A DNA stretch of 64,000 nt from Propionispora hippei DSM 15287 (GTDB lineage: Bacteria > Bacillota > Negativicutes > Propionisporales > Propionisporaceae). The notes beneath the pieces are model-generated. The model searched no databases. It saw only the letters and a program-made list of their open reading frames with translations, and was not told the DNA's origin. The translations under genes and the position numbers were made by a program. The stretch covers positions 1-64,000 of the forward strand of contig NZ_FQZD01000022.1 in the NCBI RefSeq assembly GCF_900141835.1, in the 5' to 3' direction. Shown here piece by piece: positions 33,279-42,622 of this stretch (position 1 is the first letter of the stretch; each line of letters starts with the position of its first letter).

Positions 33279-33317
33279 CTGCTGTCTCCCCTCTCTGCCC
33301 GAGTGATGGACCGCCCG

Positions 33318-34106
33318 TCAGCCGCCAACCTGACAGGACAGCCCCGAAAGTCTGGCCACATCCAGCAGCTTGAGCATATCCTGGCTGTTCAGCGGTTCGA
33401 TGCCGCTGAACTCATAGTCTTGCTCCAATTCCTTATATTTGCTTTCTCCCAGCCGGTGATAGGGCAACAGGTGCAATTCCCTGACACCGGGCAGCGACGC
33501 CGCATAGGCGGCAATGCTGGCGATCTCGCCGGGAACATCGTTAAAGGTGGGTACGACCGGCACCCGGATAATCAGCGGTGTACCGGCAAGCGCGATTTTC
33601 CGCAAATTCTCCAGGATCAGGTCGTTGGGCCGTCCGGTATAGCGCTGGTGCTTGGCCGGATCGACGTGCTTAAGATCGCACATGGCCAAATCCAGCCAGG
33701 GCAGCAGTTCCTGAATAGTAGGATAGGCGGCAAAAGCGCTCGTCTCAATCGCCGTGTGAATATTTTCTGCCTTGCAAGCCTGGAGAATGGCCAGGGCAAA
33801 TTCGGGTTGAAATAAAACCTCGCCGCCGGACAGCGTCACCCCGCCGCCGGACCGCCGGTAGTAGATAACGTCTTTGCGTATTTCAGCCATCAATTCCCCC
33901 ACCGACATGCGCCGGCCAATGGTCACTTGTACGCCGCGCCTGGTAACAACCTGCGGCTCAGGCCGGATATTTTCCGGATTGCAGCACCACTTGCAGCGCA
34001 AGGGACAGCCTTTTAAAAAGACCAGCGTCCGGATGCCGGGCCCGTCATGTACGGAAAAGCGCTGAATCTCCGCTACAATTCCCGTCATATTATATAGTTC
34101 CTGCAT
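33318..34106 (-). CDS. Glycyl radical enzyme activating enzyme (radical SAM)
   Basis: About 262 residues. The canonical cluster motif CPLRCKWCCNPE (CX3CX2C) follows HDGPGIRTLVFLKG, the standard start of activases. YYRRSGGGVTLSGGEVLFQPEF gives the SAM-binding GGE motif. The eight-cysteine ferredoxin insert of many activases is not present, so the enzyme is of the short PFL-activase type. It places the glycyl radical on the dehydratase encoded upstream. The ATG at 34106 follows GGAGGCTATT. Confidence 0.93.
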   Translation of the reverse strand: MQELYNMTGIVAEIQRFSVHDGPGIRTLVFLKGCPLRCKWCCNPENIRPEPQVVTRRGVQVTIGRRMSVGELMAEIRKDVIYYRRSGGGVTLSGGEVLFQPEFALAILQACKAENIHTAIETSAFAAYPTIQELLPWLDLAMCDLKHVDPAKHQRYTGRPNDLILENLRKIALAGTPLIIRVPVVPTFNDVPGEIASIAAYAASLPGVRELHLLPYHRLGESKYKELEQDYEFSGIEPLNSQDMLKLLDVARLSGLSCQVGG

Positions 34107-34192
34107 AATAGCCTCCATCCATGTATTGCTGATACAAGCGATGCTCAAGTATACAGCGGAAACCGTACTTGAGCATCGGCTTGTTTACAGGA

Positions 34193-36742
34193 TTAGTTAA
34201 ACATTTGTTCCGTGCGGTTGATGATGTCATCTTGCAGGCTCTTGTCCAGGGAAATGAAGTGGGCGCTGTAGCCGGCTACCCGGACTACCAGATTGCGGTA
34301 TTGGTCGGGATTCTTTTGCGCGTCCAGCAAGGTTTCCCGGCTGACTACATTGTACTGTACATGCATGCCCTTCTGATCAAAGTAGCCCCGTACGAGAGCA
34401 GCCAGTTTTTCCAGACCGGCCCGGCCGCTTAAAGCGGAAGGATGGAATTTCTGGTTAAACAGCGTGCCGTTGGAAGCAATGGCATGATCCAGAGCAGCAA
34501 CCGAGTTGGCGGCAGCCGTCGGCCCGTTCACATCGCGGCCGGAAACAGGCGATACGCCGTCAGCCAGAGGCTCGCCGTTCTTGCGTCCGTCAGGCGTTGC
34601 CCCGGTTTGACCGCCCATCGGCACATTGGCGGATACGGGATACAAGCCGGGCTGGAATTTACCGCCGCGGGTATTTTTGTATTTTTCAACGGCCCGGCAA
34701 TAGGTCAGAGCGGCATAACGGGCCAGTTCATCGGCTTCGGCCACATCATTGCCGAACTTAGGTACCGTATCAATATCCTGCAGCAGCTTGTCGTATTTAC
34801 CGCCTGCCGTCGCCGGAGCGGCTGCCGGCAGACCGTTCTTCGCGATTTGCTGCAGTTTGTCGAGTTGTTCCGGCGTAATCTTTTTGCCGTCGGCCAGCAT
34901 CCGGCGAATGACTTCCTCGATGATATCGGGGCTAACCTGGGCATGGCCGCTGCCGCTAGGGGCACCGCCAAAGTTTTGCTCCACCGCTTCCTTGATCTGC
35001 GCCAGGGTATAAAGCTTACGGTTGAAGACCAGTTCTTTGATGCTTAGCAGCGAATCGCCCACATTGGCTACGCCAACGCCCTGCGGACCGGTAAAGTTGT
35101 ACCAGGCGCCGCCTTCCTGAATGGACTGGCCCCGGCCGATGCAGTCATCGACCATGGAGGAGACAAACGGCAGCGGGCAGCGGGCGCCATGGGCTAAATC
35201 GACGGCATTATCCGCATTGGCCAGCAGGCCGACACAATATTCCATTTGCTCGTGATAGGCCTTTTCAATTTGTTCAAAAGAGGTGAAAGAGGTGAACTCA
35301 CCCGTTTGCGGTCCGACCTGAACACCGTCCAGCCTGCCGTTATACATAACCAGTTCCAGGACTTTTGCCATATTGAAGAATGCGGCGTCATGCCAGCCTT
35401 CGGTTTTGCCGCCCTTTTGCGGTTCCACGCAGCCGATAATGCCGTAATCCCGGGCATCTTCCAGGGTAAGTCCCCGGTTGACCAGGGCGGGAATGATAAT
35501 TTCGTCATTGTAATAGGCCGGCATGCCTAAGCCAAGACGGGAAACCTCCGCCGCTTTAATAAGGAATTCATTGGGCGATTTATTCCAGACCCGGATGGAA
35601 ATGGACGGCTGCGGCAGTTTGGTGTGAGCGCTGGCTTCCAGGCAGGCAATGCTCAGTTCGTTGGTCGCATCAATCCCTTCCTGGTCCTGGCCGCCGACGA
35701 TAAGGTTCTGAAACATCGGATAGCCGCCGAAGCCCTTGGTGGAACCGGAATCGCGCACTTTATTGATATCGTTGAATTTGACCCACAGGCAGTCCAAGAG
35801 TTCCTGGGCGCTGTCTTTAGTCAGACGGCCCACAGCCATGTCCATTTGGTAATAGGGATACATGTATTGATCAAACCGCATGGGGGAAATGGAATGTCCG
35901 TTGGATTCAATCTGGATAATGGCTTGCACAAACCAGAAGGACTGGAGCGCTTCATAAAAGCTGCCGGCCGGATTGGCCGGGACAGTGCGGCAGTTGCGGG
36001 CTATCGTCTGCAGTTCCTGGCTCCGTTTACCGCCGGCTTGGTAAGCCATCGACTCGGCCAGATCAGCAAAACGGTTGGCAAACCGGATAGCCGCCTGTGA
36101 GGTAATAATCACAGCATCGAGGAAGTTGCGTTTTTTGATAAAATCCGGGCAGGCGCGGTCAGCCTCAGCCAGCGCCTGTTCCGCTTCGCGGATGATTCCG
36201 TTAAAGCCGATTTTCAACACTTTTTCATAATCGACGCTGATATGGCCCACACCGTTAAAATAATAGTTGCCAACGGTGAATACGTTATGGCTCATCGCCA
36301 GTTTGGTTTCCGGATACATGTATTCGGTAGCCAGTTCGTTAACCGTTTTGCCGCCCCAGTAAGCAAAGACCTGAGTCAGCTTTCGTTTGGTTTCTTCACT
36401 GATATTGAACACGTCGCCAGTCCGTTTGGCCAGCGTATCAAATTCTTCGGTAAGCCACTGGAAGGAGAATTCCGGGAAGATCTGCGTCGACCGGGGCGCT
36501 ACCGTGAGATTGCCCACAATTAATTCATCTTCGCGGATGACAAGAGTCATATGATCCAGGATATGCTCCAGGGCTTTGGCCCGGCGTAAAGTGATCGGCA
36601 GCGCTTCCGTCTGCTGGTATGACTCGGTAATCAGGCAGGCGCGTTCCGCCTCCACTTCGGGGTTTCTCGCATACAAGGCGTCGATCAGTTTCTGAACTCT
36701 CGGACTTTGATTCACGGGAGAAATATCAAGTACCTGTTTCAC
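34193..36742 (-). CDS. Glycyl radical diol dehydratase (B12-independent, propane-1,2-diol type)
   Basis: Protein of 849 residues. The radical site is RVAGYSAHF with Gly824, and the thiyl site GCVEPQ with Cys438 and Glu440. His167, His283 and Asp452 occupy positions matching His164, His281 and Asp447 of the Clostridium butyricum glycerol dehydratase (recalled numbering), so it is a dehydratase, not pyruvate formate-lyase. Size and sequence are closest in memory to the 1,2-propanediol dehydratase of Roseburia. It would turn propanediol into propionaldehyde inside the shell. Glycerol as substrate is not excluded. It is preceded by alcohol dehydrogenase and followed by its activase. Confidence 0.92.
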   Translation of the reverse strand: MKQVLDISPVNQSPRVQKLIDALYARNPEVEAERACLITESYQQTEALPITLRRAKALEHILDHMTLVIREDELIVGNLTVAPRSTQIFPEFSFQWLTEEFDTLAKRTGDVFNISEETKRKLTQVFAYWGGKTVNELATEYMYPETKLAMSHNVFTVGNYYFNGVGHISVDYEKVLKIGFNGIIREAEQALAEADRACPDFIKKRNFLDAVIITSQAAIRFANRFADLAESMAYQAGGKRSQELQTIARNCRTVPANPAGSFYEALQSFWFVQAIIQIESNGHSISPMRFDQYMYPYYQMDMAVGRLTKDSAQELLDCLWVKFNDINKVRDSGSTKGFGGYPMFQNLIVGGQDQEGIDATNELSIACLEASAHTKLPQPSISIRVWNKSPNEFLIKAAEVSRLGLGMPAYYNDEIIIPALVNRGLTLEDARDYGIIGCVEPQKGGKTEGWHDAAFFNMAKVLELVMYNGRLDGVQVGPQTGEFTSFTSFEQIEKAYHEQMEYCVGLLANADNAVDLAHGARCPLPFVSSMVDDCIGRGQSIQEGGAWYNFTGPQGVGVANVGDSLLSIKELVFNRKLYTLAQIKEAVEQNFGGAPSGSGHAQVSPDIIEEVIRRMLADGKKITPEQLDKLQQIAKNGLPAAAPATAGGKYDKLLQDIDTVPKFGNDVAEADELARYAALTYCRAVEKYKNTRGGKFQPGLYPVSANVPMGGQTGATPDGRKNGEPLADGVSPVSGRDVNGPTAAANSVAALDHAIASNGTLFNQKFHPSALSGRAGLEKLAALVRGYFDQKGMHVQYNVVSRETLLDAQKNPDQYRNLVVRVAGYSAHFISLDKSLQDDIINRTEQMFN

Positions 36743-36812
36743 CTTTAGAACCTCCTAATATAGTAAAATATGGTCATCCTTTTACCTGGTAGTCAAGACC
36801 GTAAAACTTTCC

Positions 36813-37952
36813 TCAGGCAACCTCGTCCGGCGCCAGGCCGGCATAAGCCTGGGTTAGAAGAATCGCCAGTTCCTGCAAAGAAGGTACCACCGGATTAGTG
36901 GCCGTACATTTATCGTCAAGCGCAGCCTGGCACATGGCCGGCAGTTCCCGGAAGAAAGCCTCCCGGTCAATGTCCATTTGCGCCAGACTGCCGGGTATAC
37001 CGATACTGCCGATCAGGATGCGCACCGCCAGCAGCAGGCGCCGCACTCCGTCCGCCTGGTTGGCGGGCGAAAGTCCCAGCAAGCCGGCCAACCGGAAGCA
37101 TCGCCGGGCAACCACAGGGCTGGCGGCATTATAGCCGATCACTCCCGGCAGCAGCAGGGCATTGGCCCGGCCGTGGGGAATATGGAAGCTGCCGCCCAAA
37201 GCATGGGCCAGAGAATGGTTAATGCCCAAGGAAGCGTTGGTAAAAGCCATCCCCGCCAGGCAGGAGGCATCGTGCATCTGTTCCCTGGCCTCTTTGTCCT
37301 TGCCGTTTTTTACCGTCCGCGGCAAATAAGTGAATACCAATTCAATGGCCTTTTCCGCCAGCGCATCGGTATAGTTGGATGCCTGGGTCGAAAAGTACGC
37401 TTCCAGCGCATGGGTTAAGACGTCAATTCCCGTATCGGCCGTCACGACCGGCGGCACCGATTCGGTAAAGGCGGCATCCAGAATGGCAATATCCGGCACC
37501 AATTGATCATCGACAATGGCCAGCTTTTTTCCGTCCACCGTCACGATGGAAAAATTGGTAACCTCCGAGCCGGTGCCGCTGGTAGTAGGAATAGCAATAA
37601 ATTTAATAGCTTCCCGGTCCGGCAGCGCCTGTTTCACGCAATACAGGATGCTTTTCGCCGTGTCAATGGTCGATCCGCCACCGACGGCAATCACCAAATC
37701 GGGCGAGTAGGCCAGCAGGGCCTCTGTCCCCCGGGCCACCAGCGATACGTCCGGATCGGGGCGTATATCGGCAAACAAACGGTAATCCATTTGGGCCGAT
37801 AGTCGCTGGAGAATGGACGTCAACAACTCGCTGTCTTTCATAAACGGATCGGTAATGACCAGCGCTTTTTTCGCCCCGCACTGTTCGATCACCTCGGCGG
37901 TCGCGACACCATAATACAGCACCGGACGGACCTGAAACACATTGGCAGCCAC
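36813..37952 (-). CDS. Iron-containing alcohol dehydrogenase (PduQ/EutG-like)
   Basis: Protein of 379 residues with the type III ADH patterns GGGSTIDTAKSILY (NAD site, about 91), PTTSGTGSEVTNFSIV, and metal-binding histidines in GINHSLAHALGGSFHIPHGRANA. It reduces the aldehyde to alcohol and regenerates NAD+ used by the aldehyde dehydrogenase in the shell. The start MAANVFQVRP is preceded by an AGGAGGGGC-type site. It lies between the EutN-like shell gene and the dehydratase gene. Confidence 0.93.
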   Translation of the reverse strand: MAANVFQVRPVLYYGVATAEVIEQCGAKKALVITDPFMKDSELLTSILQRLSAQMDYRLFADIRPDPDVSLVARGTEALLAYSPDLVIAVGGGSTIDTAKSILYCVKQALPDREAIKFIAIPTTSGTGSEVTNFSIVTVDGKKLAIVDDQLVPDIAILDAAFTESVPPVVTADTGIDVLTHALEAYFSTQASNYTDALAEKAIELVFTYLPRTVKNGKDKEAREQMHDASCLAGMAFTNASLGINHSLAHALGGSFHIPHGRANALLLPGVIGYNAASPVVARRCFRLAGLLGLSPANQADGVRRLLLAVRILIGSIGIPGSLAQMDIDREAFFRELPAMCQAALDDKCTATNPVVPSLQELAILLTQAYAGLAPDEVA

Positions 37953-37970
37953 TCACAGCCCCTCCTTTCT

Positions 37971-38234
37971 TTATTCAAATTCAATGGTGTCAATAATACC
38001 GACAATGGACATATCGCTGACCATACGGGGATCGTTATCCACGCTGCCGCCCCAGTCCACCAGCACGCAGTCTCCCACGCCGGCTCCCACGCAGTCCAGT
38101 GCCACATACGGCGGCTCATGGTTCATCAAATTTCTATGCTCATCCACCGATTTAATCACGAGCAGTTTGCCGCCTACCAGTTTTTCCGCTTTTTGCGTGG
38201 CGACTACTTTAGCGATCACTTTGGCCAAGTGCAT
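37971..38234 (-). CDS. EutN/CcmL-type BMC vertex protein (BMC-P)
   Basis: Protein of 87 residues with MHLAKVIAKVVATQKAEKLVGGKLLVI and the GAGVGDCVLVDWGGSV centre followed by VSDMSIVGIID. These are the hallmarks of the pentameric OB-fold proteins that cap microcompartment vertices. One copy suffices for an icosahedral-type shell. Confidence 0.94.
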   Translation of the reverse strand: MHLAKVIAKVVATQKAEKLVGGKLLVIKSVDEHRNLMNHEPPYVALDCVGAGVGDCVLVDWGGSVDNDPRMVSDMSIVGIIDTIEFE

Positions 38235-38247
38235 GCTGACACATCCT

Positions 38248-39699
38248 TTATTTGGTCTGACTGATAATGCTGCGCACCAGCGCTTCGATATCCAGTACGT
38301 CCGCCTTGGTGCTCACGGCCGGACCGGCCGGGGCCGGCAACGCCGGAGTGGGGCGGACCCCATAAGCGACACGACGTATATTGATTAAGTTCAGCGGGCC
38401 CACATTATCGGAAGTGGAGCTTCGGCCTGCCGCTCCGCAGCCCAGAGTCAACGCCGGTACCAGATTCGTGGTGGCTCCGATGCCGCCCAGCGCCGCCGGA
38501 GTGTTGACCAGCAGCCGGGATACGTTTTTCTTGAGTGCGAATTCTCGGATTACCGCTTCATTTTTCGAGTGAATGGTCATGGTATGCCCTTTGCCTTCAT
38601 TGTGCAACAATTCCAGGCAGCGCAGGCAGGCCCGTTCCCAGGTGGACTCGGTATAAAAAGCCAGTACGGTGGTCAGCTTTTCCCGGCTGTACGGATTATC
38701 GTAGGAAACGGTGTCCTGGAACGAAACCAGCACCTTGGCATCGGCCGGCACCGACAAGCCGGCCAGCACAGCCACTTCCTGGGCATTGCGTCCGACAATG
38801 GCCGGATTCATCGTTTTATTGGGCCGCAACAGAAGGCGGCCTAACGTCTCCGATTCAGCTTCACTGAGGAAATAAAAGCCCCGCTGTTTCATCTCGGCAA
38901 TGACCGCATCCCGGATGATTTCCTCAACCACAATGGATTGCTCCGACGCACAAATCACACCATTGTCAAAGGTTTTACTCTCCAGAATCTGCTGTACTGC
39001 CTGGGGAATGTCGGCTGACCGCTCGATAAAGGCCGGACCGTTGCCCGGACCTACCCCAATGGCCGGGGTACCGGAACTGTAAGCCGCCCGGACCATCGCC
39101 TCGCCGCCTGTGGCGAGAATCAGGCTGACGTCCTTATGTTTCATTAACGCGTTCGTGCCGTCAATCGTCGGAATGGTCAGGCAGCTTAGGATGCCTTCCG
39201 GCGCTCCGCTGCGCGTCGCCGCTTCCTGTAAAATCCGCACCGTTTCCCGGATGCACCGTACCGCTGTCGGATGAGGTGAAAAAATAATAGCATTACCCGC
39301 TTTCAGCGCGATCAGTGCTTTAAAAATGACGGTCGAAGTGGGATTGGTTGACGGGATAAGCGCGGCAATGACTCCTACCGGCACACCGACCTCCACGATT
39401 TTTTTCTCCTGGTCGTCGTGGAGAATGCCTACCGTTTTCAAACCTTGCATGGATTCATACACCGTCCGGGCGGCAAAGGTGTTTTTAACCACCTTGTCTT
39501 CCCACTTTCCGTAACCGGTTTCCTCCTTGGCCAGCCTGGCCAAATGCTCGGCATTGTCTAAGGCGGCGGCGCACAGGGCGGCAACAATTTGATCGATTGT
39601 CTCCTGCGCATATTCACTGAACCGGACCGCGGCCTGTTTGGCCTGTTTTACTTTAGCTCTGACTTCCTGGATGCTTTGTAAATCTTTATCGAAATCCAT
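38248..39699 (-). CDS. CoA-acylating propionaldehyde dehydrogenase (PduP-like)
   Basis: Protein of 483 residues. Catalytic Cys250 lies in NGVICASEQSIVV, with the aldehyde dehydrogenase cofactor site upstream (PSTNPTSTVIFKAL). It converts propionaldehyde and CoA to propionyl-CoA and NADH. After the catalytic fold a proline-alanine linker (PTPALPAPAGPA) ends in a helix DVLDIEALVRSIISQTK that looks like an encapsulation peptide at the C terminus, unlike the N-terminal one of Salmonella PduP. The N-terminal helix VRAKVKQAKQAAVRFSEYAQ is also amphipathic. Confidence 0.93.
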   Translation of the reverse strand: MDFDKDLQSIQEVRAKVKQAKQAAVRFSEYAQETIDQIVAALCAAALDNAEHLARLAKEETGYGKWEDKVVKNTFAARTVYESMQGLKTVGILHDDQEKKIVEVGVPVGVIAALIPSTNPTSTVIFKALIALKAGNAIIFSPHPTAVRCIRETVRILQEAATRSGAPEGILSCLTIPTIDGTNALMKHKDVSLILATGGEAMVRAAYSSGTPAIGVGPGNGPAFIERSADIPQAVQQILESKTFDNGVICASEQSIVVEEIIRDAVIAEMKQRGFYFLSEAESETLGRLLLRPNKTMNPAIVGRNAQEVAVLAGLSVPADAKVLVSFQDTVSYDNPYSREKLTTVLAFYTESTWERACLRCLELLHNEGKGHTMTIHSKNEAVIREFALKKNVSRLLVNTPAALGGIGATTNLVPALTLGCGAAGRSSTSDNVGPLNLINIRRVAYGVRPTPALPAPAGPAVSTKADVLDIEALVRSIISQTK

Positions 39700-39731
39700 C
39701 GCTCATAACCTCTTTAGTTTGATTTTGGCTG

Positions 39732-40514
39732 CTATCCGGCAGGCTGCAGCGTAATGCCCTGCTTCTTGATGTATTCCTGGGCCAACGGCGTCACAATAGC
39801 ATTTTCCTTGACTGTCACCGTGGTTCCCGGCGCCACGTCGCTAAGCTCCTGCCAGGTAATAACCGGCTGACTGACCAGATTTTTCACCGTCCGACTTGTT
39901 TGTGGTTTTGCTGCAGGGCTTTGCGCCGTTTTGTCAAACACACCGGGATACAGTGTCCGCTCCATAACCGGGGTGAATTCGCCGGAATCAACCAGCGTCG
40001 CACCCAGCCGGCCAAGCTGTTGCTCATAATTCAGCAACATAGCATTATAGGCCGGATTGGCCTGATAGCCCAGCTCGCGGGTATGGTCATTGTCAGGATG
40101 GTAATTGTCCTTGACGCCAATCAGCGGCAGTCCCCGCATCAGTACGGCGGCAATGCCGTTGGTGACCAGATTGTCCTGAATACCCAGCGACGCCTTGGCC
40201 AGCGTGTTTCGGGTAAACACCGGCACAACTCCCAGATGAGCCGTCTGGATAAACCGCCGCATGGCGGCTTCTTCAGTCAGGAGCCTTGCCCCCAGCCGCT
40301 GAACAAACAGCTCGGGCGCCAGTTGGCCAAAGGCCGGAGACACCACAATTTTCGCTTCCGTAATCAGCAAACGATCAACCAGCTTCAGCCACTCGTCAGC
40401 TTTAGCCGCCGCCGCGCCGCCGGTAAAAAAGATAAGGGTGTTTTTATTGAGTACTGGCAGCAAGGCCTGGACGATCCGCTGCAGCAGGTCGGATTCAAGT
40501 GGTATAGTCGTCAT
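39732..40514 (-). CDS. Microcompartment-associated flavoprotein-like protein
   Basis: Protein of 260 residues. The N-terminal 180 residues (NTLIFFTGGAAAAKADEW, KIVVSPAFGQLAPELF, NTLAKASLGIQDNLVTNGIAAVL) resemble the flavoprotein fold of PPC decarboxylase-like proteins seen in glycyl-radical microcompartment loci. A linker leads to a small C-terminal domain (DVAPGTTVTVKENAIVTPLAQEYIKKQG) shared with other BMC proteins. It may handle electrons or cofactor recycling. The reaction is unknown. Confidence 0.7.
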   Translation of the reverse strand: MTTIPLESDLLQRIVQALLPVLNKNTLIFFTGGAAAAKADEWLKLVDRLLITEAKIVVSPAFGQLAPELFVQRLGARLLTEEAAMRRFIQTAHLGVVPVFTRNTLAKASLGIQDNLVTNGIAAVLMRGLPLIGVKDNYHPDNDHTRELGYQANPAYNAMLLNYEQQLGRLGATLVDSGEFTPVMERTLYPGVFDKTAQSPAAKPQTSRTVKNLVSQPVITWQELSDVAPGTTVTVKENAIVTPLAQEYIKKQGITLQPAG

Positions 40515-40517
40515 ACC

Positions 40518-41384
40518 TCACACCTCCACCGAGGGGATGGACAGCGCAATTCCAATAGGGGTCACCAGCAGGGGATTCTCCGGCTTATAGGTCTTGATGC
40601 CTGTATATGCCTCGAATACGTCCTGAATTCCTTTTAAACAACTGGCACCGCCGGCTAAATAGAGCGCCCCGACTTTTTCCCGTAAATTGGATTTAGTAAT
40701 CTCGGCCATTTTCTCGATGACCGGATGAACCATGGTAAACACCCGGGAATAGTTCTCCGGCAGCACTTTGTAGTCTTCCGCCTGGTCAAATTCCAGACCG
40801 GTATTGCCGGCGACCACCAGTGTCATATGAGTACCGCCGGTAGGCTCATCCACCGAGTAAACCACCTTACCGGCCCGGAGCAGCGAAATACCGGTTGTAC
40901 CGCCGCCAATATCGACCACGGCACCATCGGTTACCTGCATCATCAGGGCTGCCGCTTCCGGCTCATCAATGACTTTGACGACGCGGAACCCGACGGCCGA
41001 CACCACATTGGCAATAACCTTTACATTACCGGGCAGAATGTTCGGCGGAATAGCGGTAGCCGCCTCTGTCAGGGTCAGCCCCAATCGCTTTTCCAGAGCT
41101 TCCTTCAGCTCGGCCAGAATGTTCACGGCTTCCATAAAGCCGACGACGATGCCGTCCCGGACCACATGGGCCGGCCACGAGGCGAACGCCACGGGTTGAT
41201 TCCGGTTATCCAGCACGGTAATCACGATATTAGAGGTGCCCAGATCGACACCTACTTTTAACGGTAATGCCAGGTCAGTCGGTGAAAAGCTCGCGATTTG
41301 CTGCGTCGCTTCCATACGGGTCAAATATTCGTTGACAGCCTCCATCGAGGCGGGCGGATAAGCTTTTTTCGCGACGCGCTTCAT
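40518..41384 (-). CDS. EutJ-like actin/Hsp70-fold chaperone of the microcompartment
   Basis: Protein of 288 residues. The ASKHA ATPase motifs are PLKVGVDLGTSNIVITVLD (phosphate 1, about 43), GAVVDIGGGTTGISLL (phosphate 2, about 153), and GALYLAGGASCLKGI (adenosine, about 234). It is the short Hsp70-like form without a peptide-binding domain, as in EutJ. It may help load or reactivate enzymes of the shell. The start overlaps the PduL stop (ATGA). Confidence 0.9.
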   Translation of the reverse strand: MKRVAKKAYPPASMEAVNEYLTRMEATQQIASFSPTDLALPLKVGVDLGTSNIVITVLDNRNQPVAFASWPAHVVRDGIVVGFMEAVNILAELKEALEKRLGLTLTEAATAIPPNILPGNVKVIANVVSAVGFRVVKVIDEPEAAALMMQVTDGAVVDIGGGTTGISLLRAGKVVYSVDEPTGGTHMTLVVAGNTGLEFDQAEDYKVLPENYSRVFTMVHPVIEKMAEITKSNLREKVGALYLAGGASCLKGIQDVFEAYTGIKTYKPENPLLVTPIGIALSIPSVEV

Positions 41385-42037
41385 AGCAGTCTCGCCGTCA
41401 TGCCGTTTTTCAAATCGGCCGCATTGGCCTCATCCACGTCCAGATGAAATTCCAGCGCAGCCTGATCACTGACCCGGACAACCACCTGCCGGAACACGCA
41501 CTGCTTTTCCCCGCCCGCTTCCAAAGCAATCAGTTGTCCGTCGGACACCTGAAAACGCTTGGCATCGGCCGGCGTCATATGCAGGTGGCGCTTGGCCACA
41601 ATGACCTTGCCCTGCATGACCAGCATGCCCTTGGGGCCGCTGACACAAAGGCTGGCACCGCCTGTTAAGTTCCCCGATACCCGGACCGGCGGCTGAATGC
41701 CGAGCGCCATGGCGTCATGGCGGCTGATTTCAATCTGGCTCTCTTGCCGGACCGGTCCCAATACCCGCACATTGCTAAAGCAGCCTTTCGGACCGGCAAT
41801 GCAGACAGTCTCCCGTGCGGCGAACTGTCCTGGCTGGCTAAGCTCCTTAAGCACCGTCAACGGATGCTCCTTGCCAAATAACAGTTCCAGGTCGGCCTGA
41901 TTCAAATGGATATGCCGGTTGGAAATCCCGATAGGTATGGTTCCGTTGGCTTCCGTTTCTTCCAACCGGGACAAAATCTCTACAACAGCTTCCTCCCGGG
42001 TCCATTCCACGTAAAATTCCTCACTTTCCTCGCCCAT
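41381..42037 (-). CDS. pduL: Phosphate propanoyltransferase (PduL-like)
   Basis: Protein of 218 residues. Zinc-binding motifs are ISNRHIHLNQ (about 41-50) and VAKRHLHMTPADA (about 150), the paired beta-barrel signatures of PduL. It converts propionyl-CoA and phosphate to propionyl phosphate, recycling CoA in the lumen. The N-terminal helix EEAVVEILSRLEETEANG resembles an encapsulation peptide. Its start lies 17 bases inside the end of the preceding shell gene. Confidence 0.94.
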   Translation of the reverse strand: MGEESEEFYVEWTREEAVVEILSRLEETEANGTIPIGISNRHIHLNQADLELLFGKEHPLTVLKELSQPGQFAARETVCIAGPKGCFSNVRVLGPVRQESQIEISRHDAMALGIQPPVRVSGNLTGGASLCVSGPKGMLVMQGKVIVAKRHLHMTPADAKRFQVSDGQLIALEAGGEKQCVFRQVVVRVSDQAALEFHLDVDEANAADLKNGMTARLL

Positions 42038-42599
42038 GTATGCAAAGCTTTACGGACTGCCCCTTTTCCCGCGGGCAAACCGGATCATGACAAATATTGC
42101 AGGTAGCCCTGCTGTCAGCCTCCGCTTCTGTTTCAGCCGACAGATAAACCGGTTCCTGCTCTTCTTCCACGGCTTCCTCCGGCGGCTCGTCAGCTTCCGG
42201 CACCGGTACGGCAGCCGGTTCCGGCTCCTCCACCGGTAGCAGCGCTTCCTCAGCATTGTCCTGTCTTAAAGGCTCTTCTGCAGGCATGACCGTCGGCTCG
42301 TTATGACCGCCTGCCGGCGCTTCCGCCGTCAACAGGGGATAAATTCCGTGGGCCGGCCGCGGCAAGACTTGCGTGGCAATCACTGTTCCCACCCGGCCGA
42401 CAGCCATCCTGGCGGCGTCTACGGCCGCTTTTACCGCCCCGACGTCGCCGGTCAGCTTGACTGTGATCAGTGCGCCTGTGGCATTTTCCATTCCCAGCAG
42501 CGTTACATTGGCAGCCTTTAGCGCCACATCGGCCGCCTCAACGGCTGCCAGTTTTCCCACCACCTCGATCAGGCCCAGCGCGTTGTTAATCATGGCCAT
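42021..42599 (-). CDS. BMC-H shell protein with C-terminal cysteine motif (PduK-like)
   Basis: Protein of 192 residues. A BMC-H domain occupies residues 1-90 (ALGLIEVVGKLAAVEAADVAL). A proline/glutamate-rich acidic linker follows (about 95-165), then a short tail with the cysteines CNICHDPVC..LCIHG (CX2CX4C and one more), a likely iron-sulfur site as in PduK. It may take electrons across the shell. It is translated just before PduL with an overlap. Confidence 0.88.
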   Translation of the reverse strand: MAMINNALGLIEVVGKLAAVEAADVALKAANVTLLGMENATGALITVKLTGDVGAVKAAVDAARMAVGRVGTVIATQVLPRPAHGIYPLLTAEAPAGGHNEPTVMPAEEPLRQDNAEEALLPVEEPEPAAVPVPEADEPPEEAVEEEQEPVYLSAETEAEADSRATCNICHDPVCPREKGQSVKLCIHGRGK

Positions 42600-42622
42600 C
42601 TACCTTTCGCAATGCGTCCGCA

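Noticed and set aside
34193-36742. Choline trimethylamine-lyase (CutC) or pyruvate formate-lyase
   Set aside because: His, His, Cys, Glu and Asp positions fit the glycerol/propanediol dehydratase pattern, and the sensor is of PocR (diol) type.
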